7,703 bases of DNA, taken from an uncultured bacterium (GTDB lineage: Bacteria; Bacillota_I; Bacilli_A; RF39; UBA660). A program made the position numbers and the translations under genes. A model generated the notes under the pieces. The model was not told the DNA's origin. It saw nothing but the letters and a program-made list of their open reading frames with translations, and made no database searches. The stretch spans positions 1 through 7,703 of the forward strand of contig CASEDN010000049.1 of NCBI GenBank assembly GCA_949286645.1, read 5' to 3'. This document shows positions 1-6,177 of the stretch, piece after piece. Numbering within the stretch: position 1 is the stretch's first letter; the number at the start of each line of letters is the position of its first letter.

Positions 1-340
1 CCGTAGCCATAACTAAAGTTTTACCTTTAGGGTTATAATCATGTACCATCTTATAAGCAGGCTCAATTGCAATAAATAAGATATCAGGATATTCTTCTCT
101 TAACCTCTTAACACAAATTGCACTAGCCGTATTACAAGCAAGAACAATGGCAATAGAACCCATATCTAAAAGATAATCAACTACCCATTTAACAATACTA
201 TAGACTTCATCATCACTCTTATCACCATAAGGATTATTTTTAGAATCTGAGTAATAAATAAATTTAGCATTTATCCCTTGTTTTAAAATCTCTCTTAAAA
301 CAGTAACCCCACCAATTCCAGAATCTAAAACACCTATCAT
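1..340 (-). CDS. murI: Glutamate racemase, N-terminal part (cut by window edge)
   Basis: Makes D-glutamate from L-glutamate for peptidoglycan; a cytoplasmic, cofactor-independent racemase. I translated the minus strand from the ATG at 340; the frame stays open to base 1, giving 113 residues, about 40% of a normal MurI (~260-270 aa). The family's N-terminal DSGIGG motif is at residues 6-11, PYGDKS at 37-42, and the first catalytic cysteine lies in ACNTAS (Cys69). IEPA at 92-95 matches the usual IEP segment. The second catalytic cysteine would lie beyond the window edge. Its ATG overlaps the TGA stop of truA (ATGA), with GGAGG nearby, so it is translationally coupled as the last visible gene of the operon. 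I see nothing degenerate. Implication: the organism makes peptidoglycan, which separates it from wall-less mollicutes. Confidence 0.95.
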   Translation of the reverse strand, partial: MIGVLDSGIGGVTVLREILKQGINAKFIYYSDSKNNPYGDKSDDEVYSIVKWVVDYLLDMGSIAIVLACNTASAICVKRLREEYPDILFIAIEPAYKMVHDYNPKGKTLVMAT

Positions 341-1080
341 ATATCATCCTCCAAAGTAGTTTTAGCTAGATAAAGACCACATGGCTTCGCTGTCGCACCA
401 TTCTTACCTCTTACTTTACTTTCAAGTATTCTTTTAACTTCATAAGGCTCTATCTTACCAGTACCAACTTTAAGTAAAGCACCAACCATATTTCTAACTT
501 GATATCTTAAAAATCCACTACCAACAAACTTAATATCTAAAATATCATTCTTTCTTGTAATAGATGCTTCATATATAGTCCTAACACAATTTTCTTTAAC
601 ATTATTCTCAGTGACAAAAGCTCTAAAGTCATGTTCACCTTCAAAAAAATGTATTGCCTTTCTCATTCTACTAACATTAAGGAGGTAACCATGTTGATAA
701 ATATAATTTCTCAACATTGGATTAAACTCTTTCATATTAATATAATAATGGTACTCTTTTCTTAAAACATGATACCTAACACAATAATCATCAGGAACTT
801 CCATCACTGAATTTATATGTATTTCATCACTCAGATAACTATTCAATGCTCTTTTTAACTTATAAGGAGTAATATCAACATCCAAATCTAAATGAGCCAC
901 CTGATCAATTGCATGAACCCCTTTATCAGTTCTACCTGCAGCGACTATTTTAACACTTTTATTATTATTAATCTTATAAAGAGCATCTTCTAACTCTCCT
1001 TGTATAGTTCTATACCCCTCTTGTTTCTGATACCCCTTAAAATTAGTACCATCATAACTAAATCTAATCAAAAATCTCAT
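337..1080 (-). CDS. truA: tRNA pseudouridine synthase A
   Basis: Isomerises uridine to pseudouridine at positions 38-40 of the tRNA anticodon arm, in the cytoplasm. The 247 residues match the usual TruA length (~245-270). Visible family motifs in order: RFSYDGTNFKGYQ near the N-terminus (6-18), the catalytic motif GRTDKGVHA (49-57) with nucleophile Asp52, KEYHYYI (108-114), HDFRAF (150-155), FLRYQVRNMVG (190-200) and the C-terminal PCGLYLAK (233-240). All key residues are intact. The ATG lies 4 bases after the ecfA2-like stop, with only a weak RBS-like AAGTGAT, so translation is probably coupled to the upstream gene. truA directly after ecfA genes is the normal Firmicutes order, except that ecfT, usually immediately before truA, is absent here. 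Confidence 0.97.
   Translation of the reverse strand: MRFLIRFSYDGTNFKGYQKQEGYRTIQGELEDALYKINNNKSVKIVAAGRTDKGVHAIDQVAHLDLDVDITPYKLKRALNSYLSDEIHINSVMEVPDDYCVRYHVLRKEYHYYINMKEFNPMLRNYIYQHGYLLNVSRMRKAIHFFEGEHDFRAFVTENNVKENCVRTIYEASITRKNDILDIKFVGSGFLRYQVRNMVGALLKVGTGKIEPYEVKRILESKVRGKNGATAKPCGLYLAKTTLEDDI
348..352 (-). promoter_or_regulatory. RBS of murI inside the truA 3' end
   Basis: A GGAGG lies 7 bases upstream of the murI ATG, inside the last codons of truA. With the 4-base ATGA stop/start overlap it supports coupled translation and fixes the murI start. Confidence 0.8.
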
Positions 1081-1084
1081 AATA

Positions 1085-1870
1085 TCACTTCACATTCCAA
1101 TATATATCTTTAATAAGGTCCATAACACTTTTCCTTCTAGGTAACTTAACATTCTTCTTCTCTTTAACTAACAATATAAAGGAGACTATATCAGGTCTTT
1201 TAATATTATATTTACTATCAAAGAAAATATCACTACAATTACCTTCTACTAACACTTTATTATCTTTAAGTACTATTAAATAGTCAGTATATTGATATAA
1301 GTAATTAGGATTATTACTATAAATAACTATAGTCCTAGCAAATTTATCTTTAAGTCTATTAATTATTCTAATAAGTTTCTTTCTAGCATTTAAATCAAGC
1401 CCTCTAAAAGGCTCATCTAATAGTATTACTTTAGGATTTGAAAGAAATGCTAAAGCAAACTGTAATAGTTTTAACTCACTCCCTGTCAAAGTAGAAATAC
1501 GTCTCTCTAAAATATCTATCTTAAGTCCTACTATTCTTAAAGAAGCTTTTATTTTTTTATCAATATCATCTACTTCAAGTTTCCTATATCTAATATATTC
1601 TATAAAATACTCATAGATATTATCTATATTAAATAAATTAACAAACCTCTTCTCTACCAGTTCAATATCATTTCTGAATAAATAGTAATTACGTCTTAAC
1701 TTTCTAATTTTATTAAAGTAAATAATACCCTTACTATCATCTTCTAAAGATATTAATCTAAGTAATTTATCCCCATTCTCCCCATATATACCAGTAATCT
1801 CTCCTTTAGGTATAACAAAGGATAAATCAGAAAAAATTTTACTATTAACATGAGAAAACTTTATTTCCAT
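1085..1870 (-). CDS. EcfA2-like ECF transporter ATPase, degenerate nucleotide-binding motifs
   Basis: An ABC-type ATPase of the energy-coupling factor (vitamin/metal uptake) family, second of an EcfA1-EcfA2 pair; 261 residues. The assignment rests on position between an EcfA1-like gene and truA, and on the EcfA2-style C-terminal part (RPDIVSFILLVKEKK, 225-239). Several motifs have decayed. The Walker A reads GENGDKLL (30-37), as if the Gly-Lys-Ser/Thr core of GxNGxGKST had been deleted and rewritten. The Q-loop position looks like Arg66. The signature is LTGSE (128-132) instead of LSGGQ. The switch histidine is replaced by Asn186 (YSNNP). Walker B, VILLDEP (148-154, Glu153), and the D-loop GLD are kept. 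The Walker A was checked in the bases near 1760-1795, and the frame is open throughout. The ATG lies inside the 3' end of the upstream ATPase gene (10-base overlap), with GGTGGAG at 1876-1882 as RBS. It is either a regulatory or structural half of a heterodimer, or on the way to loss. Confidence 0.8.
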   Translation of the reverse strand: MEIKFSHVNSKIFSDLSFVIPKGEITGIYGENGDKLLRLISLEDDSKGIIYFNKIRKLRRNYYLFRNDIELVEKRFVNLFNIDNIYEYFIEYIRYRKLEVDDIDKKIKASLRIVGLKIDILERRISTLTGSELKLLQFALAFLSNPKVILLDEPFRGLDLNARKKLIRIINRLKDKFARTIVIYSNNPNYLYQYTDYLIVLKDNKVLVEGNCSDIFFDSKYNIKRPDIVSFILLVKEKKNVKLPRRKSVMDLIKDIYWNVK

Positions 1871-2631
1871 AAATGCTCCACCATCCCCAAAGGACTAAGA
1901 TTAATCTTAGGAACAAGATTATAATACTCTAATTTAACAGATAAATCTACCATAAAAGGTAATTCTAAACCAATTTTATTTAAAAGACTATCATTACTTA
2001 ATACTTCTAACATATCTCCACTACTAACAATTACTCCTTTATCAAGTACATAAACAATACTATTAATAGTATAGATTACTTCATCTATTGAAGAACTAGA
2101 AACAACTACAGTAATACCTCTTGTCCTTAACTGTTCTAAAAGACCCATAAAATCTTCTTTTTCTAATGGAGATAAAAAAAGACATGGGTCATCTAATAAT
2201 AGTAGTTTAGGATTATAAATGACTTTAGATGCTAAAAAAACTCTAAGTTTTTCATATTCATTTAAATCTTTAATCTTGCTATTAAGTATATTAGTTATTT
2301 TCAAATCTTTAGCAATATCTTTAACTAAAGTATTAATATTTCCATCATCAAGACCTAATCTTTCTACTGAATATCTAATAGTCTTTAAAACAGTATCAAA
2401 GTTAAAAGAGACATTACCTATATAAGAGATATCTTTATTATCTTTAATTATCTCTTTATCATAAGTAATTTTATTCTTAACATTAACTACTCCTGCAAGT
2501 ACTTTAAGTAATAAACTCTTCCCACTATTATTAGAACCAGTAATAAAAATAAAAGAATTAAGAGGTATCTCTATACTAAACTTTGTAAAAGGACCTAACA
2601 TCAAATTATCAACACGAACCAATGCTTTCAT
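1861..2631 (-). CDS. EcfA1-like ECF transporter ATPase, partly degenerate
   Basis: First ATPase of the ECF pair, predicted to act at the inner face of the membrane and energise vitamin uptake together with EcfT and a substrate-binding S component; 256 residues. The Walker A is intact: GSNNSGKS (32-39). The C-terminal segment IGLELPFMVDLSVKL (220-234) followed by VEHLWK is typical of EcfA1. Other motifs are altered. The signature LSGGQ is replaced by LNEYE (123-127). Walker B is LLLLDDP (143-149), with Asp148 where the catalytic Glu is expected. The switch histidine position holds Ser180 (SSSSIDEV), and the Q-loop glutamine seems to be Asn73. The gene starts 1 base after the dehydrogenase stop, with AAGAAGG at 2641-2647 as RBS, and its 3' end overlaps the next ATPase. 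It probably still binds ATP but should hydrolyse it poorly. A reassigned ABC-like ATPase is the alternative. Confidence 0.82.
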   Translation of the reverse strand: MKALVRVDNLMLGPFTKFSIEIPLNSFIFITGSNNSGKSLLLKVLAGVVNVKNKITYDKEIIKDNKDISYIGNVSFNFDTVLKTIRYSVERLGLDDGNINTLVKDIAKDLKITNILNSKIKDLNEYEKLRVFLASKVIYNPKLLLLDDPCLFLSPLEKEDFMGLLEQLRTRGITVVVSSSSIDEVIYTINSIVYVLDKGVIVSSGDMLEVLSNDSLLNKIGLELPFMVDLSVKLEYYNLVPKINLSPLGMVEHLWK

Positions 2632-2632
2632 A

Positions 2633-3391
2633 TTATTTATCCTTCTTCTTTTGAATATTATAGTTAATTCTAGTTACAAACTTATCCGGTAAGAATCTCA
2701 CTATAAACTTAACAAATTTCATCTTAAAACCTGGAATAATAATTATCTTACCACTAAACATCTTCTCTACAGCATATCTTGCCACATATTTACTACTCAA
2801 AGCTTTAACAGCAAACTTAACCCCTGCTCTATTATTAAAGTTAGTATCAACTGGTCCTGGACATAAAACAGAAATATGCACTTTACTCTTACGTCTTCTT
2901 AATTCTTCATTAATCGCTAAACTAAGACGATAGACATAACTTTTAGAAGCATAATAACTACTAAGTAATGGTCCTGCCATAAAAGCTGCGCTTGAAGATA
3001 CATTAAGAATAATCCCCCTATCTTTTTTTATCATATCTTTTAAATAAAACTTACATAACATATCAACTGCCCTAATATTAACATCTAACATATTAAGTTC
3101 ATCATTAAGGTCTATATCAAAAAACTCTCCAAACACTCCAAATCCTGCATTATTAACAAGAATATCAATATCATCATTTTTAGTTAAGACATAAAGTTCT
3201 TTAACTTTTTGTAAATTACTAAGGTCAACTACAATTATCTTAACTTTAACCTTCCCATCTATAGTAGTTTTAACTTCTTCCAAAGCTTCCCTATTTCTAC
3301 CAACAAGTATTAAATCATAATCTAATTTAGCAAGGTTTATTGCAATATCACGTCCAATCCCACTACTTGCCCCTGTTATCATAGCCTTCAA
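2633..3391 (-). CDS. Short-chain dehydrogenase/reductase (SDR), NADP(H)-type
   Basis: A classical SDR oxidoreductase; 252 residues, the usual length. The Rossmann glycine motif TGASSGIG is at 6-13. Arg32 in GRNREAL after the second strand suggests NADP(H) preference. NNAG is at 80-83, the catalytic Ser133 lies in NVSSS, and the Tyr146/Lys150 pair lies in YYASK. PGPVDT at 178-183 is the usual cofactor-binding stretch. All catalytic residues are present. Closest in style to the broad DltE/YqjQ-like SDRs, whose substrates are mostly unknown, so I name no substrate. The C-terminus (FVKFIVRFLP...KKKDK) is basic and hydrophobic and may associate with the membrane, which is only inference. The start is a TTG, chosen because GGAGG lies 8 bases upstream; the next ATG (codon 4, base 3382) would be 17 bases away. 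It is the first gene of the operon leading into ecfA1, 1 base downstream. Confidence 0.9.
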   Translation of the reverse strand: MKAMITGASSGIGRDIAINLAKLDYDLILVGRNREALEEVKTTIDGKVKVKIIVVDLSNLQKVKELYVLTKNDDIDILVNNAGFGVFGEFFDIDLNDELNMLDVNIRAVDMLCKFYLKDMIKKDRGIILNVSSSAAFMAGPLLSSYYASKSYVYRLSLAINEELRRRKSKVHISVLCPGPVDTNFNNRAGVKFAVKALSSKYVARYAVEKMFSGKIIIIPGFKMKFVKFIVRFLPDKFVTRINYNIQKKKDK

Positions 3392-3396
3392 CTAAA

Positions 3397-3404
3397 CCAC
3401 CTCC
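3397..3404 (-). promoter_or_regulatory. RBS that fixes the TTG start of the SDR gene
   Basis: GGAGGTGG ends 5 bases before the TTG at 3391, and its GGAGG core is 8 bases before. This spacing fits TTG and not the internal ATG at 3382, so the protein should begin MKAMITGASSGIG. Confidence 0.8.
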
Positions 3405-3416
3405 GATTACACTCTG

Positions 3417-3454
3417 ATTATATTCCTTCTTCTCATAACTACATTTTATCACAA
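3417..3454 (-). promoter_or_regulatory. Promoter region of the SDR-ecfA-truA-murI operon
   Basis: Two candidate elements lie on the minus strand between the GH31 terminator and the SDR RBS. One is TTGTGATAAAAT (3443-3454), which holds an extended -10 (TGA followed by TAAAAT). The other is a consensus TATAAT (3417-3422) without a good -35 at 16-18 bases. The first is favoured because the identical 12-mer occurs in the same position upstream of the GH31 gene (5939-5950). No operator or riboswitch is visible in the short leader. Confidence 0.5.
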
Positions 3455-3480
3455 GAAAAAAGAGAATGCCAGTTCTCTTT
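3451..3480 (-). terminator. Intrinsic terminator of the GH31 gene
   Basis: On the minus strand AAAGAGAA and TTCTCTTT form a perfect 8-bp stem around the 6-base loop CTGGCA (3459-3480), followed by a T-rich run TTTTTCTTGT. The first two stem bases are the last two bases read in the GH31 TAA stop codon, so the hairpin begins at the very end of the gene. Confidence 0.8.
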
Positions 3481-5902
3481 ACACACTCTCTATATATTCC
3501 ATAAGTTTTAAGAACAATTTCATGTGTTCTTTAGATAATCCAGAACGTCTTAACTTACGAATAGCAATTCTTTTCTTCTTAATAGGCATATCTCCAAAAG
3601 TAATACTAGCAATTTTTTCTTTTAAATAAGTACTAATCTGAAGATCCATCAAAATACTATCAATATCTTCATTAATAAGTCTAACTGCATCAATCTCAAT
3701 ATCTTTACCTTTACAATTAATAGTTAACTGTCCAATAGTATTAACATTATTAACTTCAACTACAAAATCATTTTCTTCTATATACATAGCTTCTATCTTA
3801 ATTTCCTGTTCATTATAATGGGCTGTTACTGATTCTGCCATCTTAGTATTTCTAAATCTAAATTTATAATTACGTCTCATTGGGGCAATTCCACTCTTTC
3901 CCTCTACTGACCTAATAATCACCGTATAATTATTCTGCATATAATTATAATCGATATCAGTCTTTAAGTAATAGCCTTCTTTATAAAGAGAAGTAAGTCC
4001 ATCATCTTCATAAAGAGTATAAGTATTAGATACACCAGGGAATATATGAATTTCCATATCTAAAGGAAGACCAACATTATTAACATCACTTCTATTTGAA
4101 AGAGGAATTACAGAACCAGCCTTGGCAAAAACGGGATAATCCTCTTCTTTATAAAATGATACATACTTCTTATCACCAGGAAACTTTTTACCAGTTTTAA
4201 AATCATACCAAATACCTGCAGGAATATAAAAACGATGTATTGTCCTATTCATAACACTATCTTTTCTAGTTAATATAGGACAAACCAAAAGCTCACTTCC
4301 TAAAAAGTATTGATATTTATAATTATTATCATCTATTACCCATTTATACTTATAATAGAAAGGTTCTATTAACATTTGAGCATTTTTATAATAATTATAA
4401 CTTTCTGTATATAAATAAGGAATTAATCTATGTCTTAACCGCAAATAATCATTAGCAATTGTTTCTGTCTTAATATCCCATCTCCAAGGTTCTCTTTTAT
4501 AATAATTACCACGTGCTGCATGAAATCTAAGAATTGGACTAAAAGTACCAAGCTCTACATATCTAATATAAAGTTCACTCTCCTCAATACCACCATGATT
4601 TCCTCCTACATCATGAGACCAAAAAGAAACTCCTATATTGGCAGCAGACATCATGCTAGAAGAAATTTCCTTTAAACCATCCCAAGAAACTTCCGTATTA
4701 CCCGCATAAAGAATAGGATATCTATGAGGAGCAAAAATACCATTACGACTTAACATAATATTTCTTTTTGCAGGATTTCTTCCTATATCTTTATAATTAA
4801 AGTGATTATATGCAAGTAGTTTTAAAGCATTATTATCACCCTTATAATCATGCCAAAAGAAATCAACTCCTAAAGATTCAAGAGGATGTAAGAACAATTT
4901 GAAATAAACATCTAATAACTTAGGATTTAAGGGATCAAAAACAATAATTTTATTATCATTAACCCCAAGATAAGAACAAGCTTGTGCATAATAGGTTTCA
5001 TGAGGATAAATACCCTCACTAGGATCTATCTGAAGCCCAAATCTAACATTATGTTCATGTAAAAATTTAGAGACCCCACTTGGATCAGGAAACAATTCTT
5101 TATTAAAAGTAAAACCAGTATGTAAGTTTTTAGAATTCCCAACATCACGATAATGCCAATCTTTATCTAACAAGAAAACCGCTAAAGGAACATTACGTCT
5201 TTCAAAGTCACTAACTAACTCTTTAACATCTTCTTCACTGTAAGTAATATTACGACTCCACCAGTTTCCTAAAGCATAACGAGGAATAAGTTCAGGATTA
5301 CCTGTAAGTTTAAAATAATCCTTTAAAGCCAAAGAAAAATCATCTTTATACATAAATACATATATATCAAGACTACCATTCTCTCTCTCATACAAAGTCC
5401 CATCTGGATAAAAAAGCAAACTATTACTATCATCAATACTAGCAAAACCCTCAAGAGAATAAAGCCCTCGTTTTAAGCTTCTAGGAGTGTTAATATCTTC
5501 ACTAATCATATTACCACCAAGATTGCGAACTTCAGGATGACCATAATACCAATCTCTATCATTTTCTCTTCCACCCATAAATAAGGTTATTTTTAAATTT
5601 TTCATAGGATCTACTTTACTACCCAAAAAATGAGCTTCTTTAACATAAGTAAGACGAAAATATTTAGTGGTTATTTCTAAAAATTTAGCATCTTGTTTAG
5701 TCTGATATTCAGGAAACATAAAGGAACGATTTAACGCAAATTGACTGGGAACATCAACAAATACACCACTAGGGCTATATTCAAGCCTAACTAATCTCTC
5801 AGTTAAAATAGTAATACGATAATGTTTTCCTTTATAAGTACATTTATTATCACTCTTAGATTTGTTACTGTTAATTTCAAATTGCTTACCTAGTGGATAC
5901 AT
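3479..5902 (-). CDS. Glycoside hydrolase family 31 protein (alpha-glucosidase/alpha-xylosidase type)
   Basis: A retaining alpha-glycosidase-family enzyme that would release alpha-linked glucose or xylose from oligosaccharides. There is no signal peptide, so it is cytoplasmic; 807 residues, normal for GH31. Layout: N-terminal beta-sandwich (about 25-190), catalytic barrel (about 205-520) and C-terminal beta domains (to about 735). A basic helical tail follows (740-807). Supporting motifs: ALGNWWSRN (210-218); VDFFWHDYKG (346-355) with probable nucleophile Asp352; WSHDVGG (428-434); and ELYIRYVELGTFSPILRFH (443-461). At the usual acid/base position (SGDT or WGGD in relatives) the sequence is YAGNT, giving Asn402; the codon AAT was checked. 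The exact substrate cannot be told. The enzyme may have an altered mechanism. The ATG at 5902 has GGAAGGAG 9 bases upstream. It is transcribed alone, between two hairpins. Confidence 0.93.
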   Translation of the reverse strand: MYPLGKQFEINSNKSKSDNKCTYKGKHYRITILTERLVRLEYSPSGVFVDVPSQFALNRSFMFPEYQTKQDAKFLEITTKYFRLTYVKEAHFLGSKVDPMKNLKITLFMGGRENDRDWYYGHPEVRNLGGNMISEDINTPRSLKRGLYSLEGFASIDDSNSLLFYPDGTLYERENGSLDIYVFMYKDDFSLALKDYFKLTGNPELIPRYALGNWWSRNITYSEEDVKELVSDFERRNVPLAVFLLDKDWHYRDVGNSKNLHTGFTFNKELFPDPSGVSKFLHEHNVRFGLQIDPSEGIYPHETYYAQACSYLGVNDNKIIVFDPLNPKLLDVYFKLFLHPLESLGVDFFWHDYKGDNNALKLLAYNHFNYKDIGRNPAKRNIMLSRNGIFAPHRYPILYAGNTEVSWDGLKEISSSMMSAANIGVSFWSHDVGGNHGGIEESELYIRYVELGTFSPILRFHAARGNYYKREPWRWDIKTETIANDYLRLRHRLIPYLYTESYNYYKNAQMLIEPFYYKYKWVIDDNNYKYQYFLGSELLVCPILTRKDSVMNRTIHRFYIPAGIWYDFKTGKKFPGDKKYVSFYKEEDYPVFAKAGSVIPLSNRSDVNNVGLPLDMEIHIFPGVSNTYTLYEDDGLTSLYKEGYYLKTDIDYNYMQNNYTVIIRSVEGKSGIAPMRRNYKFRFRNTKMAESVTAHYNEQEIKIEAMYIEENDFVVEVNNVNTIGQLTINCKGKDIEIDAVRLINEDIDSILMDLQISTYLKEKIASITFGDMPIKKKRIAIRKLRRSGLSKEHMKLFLKLMEYIESV

Positions 5903-5911
5903 AACGTCATT

Positions 5912-5950
5912 CTCCTTCCTATCCTTTTATTAACTATAATTTTATCACAA
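5912..5950 (-). promoter_or_regulatory. Promoter and RBS of the GH31 gene
   Basis: TTGTGATAAAAT (5939-5950) carries an extended -10 (TGA plus TAAAAT) and is followed shortly by TAGTTA, as in the SDR operon promoter. GGAAGGAG at 5912-5919 is the RBS and supports the ATG at 5902; the nearby ATG at 5910 is in another frame. No clear sugar-responsive operator (such as a cre palindrome) was recognised. Confidence 0.55.
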
Positions 5951-5952
5951 AT

Positions 5953-5986
5953 AAAAAAAGATGAAAAGATAAAATGAATTATCTTT
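5953..5986 (-). terminator. Weak AT-rich terminator after the surface protein gene
   Basis: On the minus strand AAAGATAA and TTATCTTT form an 8-bp stem with the loop TTCATT (5965-5986), followed by TCATCTTTTTT. The stem has only one G-C pair at each side, so it would be a weak terminator by itself. The position, 36 bases after the stop codon, and the T-run support the call. Confidence 0.55.
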
Positions 5987-5992
5987 CGTTTA

Positions 5993-6019
5993 CTAGAAAT
6001 AATTTCCTCCTCTATACAT
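5993..6019 (-). other. Post-stop fragment resembling the start of a variable region
   Basis: Just after the TGA of the surface protein gene, in another frame, the bases read ATG followed by codons for YRGGNYF and then TAG. RGG followed by a variable residue and Tyr is exactly how the variable tail of this gene begins (VRGGFYF, residues 416-422 counted from the GTG at 7386). It may be a relic of an older tail or template-like copy, or a chance match created by an SD-like AGGAGG. The fragment is too short to decide. Confidence 0.3.
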
Positions 6020-6021
6020 TA

Positions 6022-6177
6022 TCAACTAATAGAAATAAGCAGCAAACGATATGAAATAGAATCACGTACAAATCCCAAATTACAACTTGAATAAAACACA
6101 CCTACGTCAGGAAAAGAATTAAAATAGAAACCACCTCGCACCAACCAAGGGCAAGTAGCAATAACGAAAGTAAGGTG
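6022..6177 (-). other. Candidate DGR variable region (VR) at the 3' end of the surface protein gene
   Basis: The last 51 codons, after WYGD, have a composition unlike the rest of the gene. On the coding strand, A makes up 21 of 129 bases at 6022-6150, against 21 of 60 at 6301-6360 and 27 of 60 at 7441-7500. Of the 51 codons, 37 end in T or C and 6 end in A, while 13 of 20 codons at 7441-7500 end in A. After RGG the residues are very diverse in codons that are mostly NNT/NNC (TTC, TAT, TTT, AAT, TCT, TTT, CCT, GAC). This is what adenine-directed mutagenesis of AAT/AAC codons in a template would leave. The GC-richer CGTTTGCTGCTT at 6037-6048 could serve as the fixed 3' anchor. No matching template repeat or reverse transcriptase is in the window. 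Confidence 0.6.

Noticed and set aside
1085..1870. Frameshift or sequencing error behind the broken Walker A
   Set aside because: The frame is continuous on both sides of the motif, and the switch His and signature are also altered, so a single error does not explain it.
2219..2425. Plus-strand reading frame of 68 codons
   Set aside because: It lies opposite the EcfA1-like gene and is rich in Leu/Ser from AT-rich antisense; it has no RBS or recognisable motif.
5953..6021. Template repeat or small gene in the gap after the surface protein gene
   Set aside because: Apart from the short RGGNYF-like fragment, no stretch pairs with the variable tail over a useful length. The only small frames need a non-standard start or stop after eight codons.
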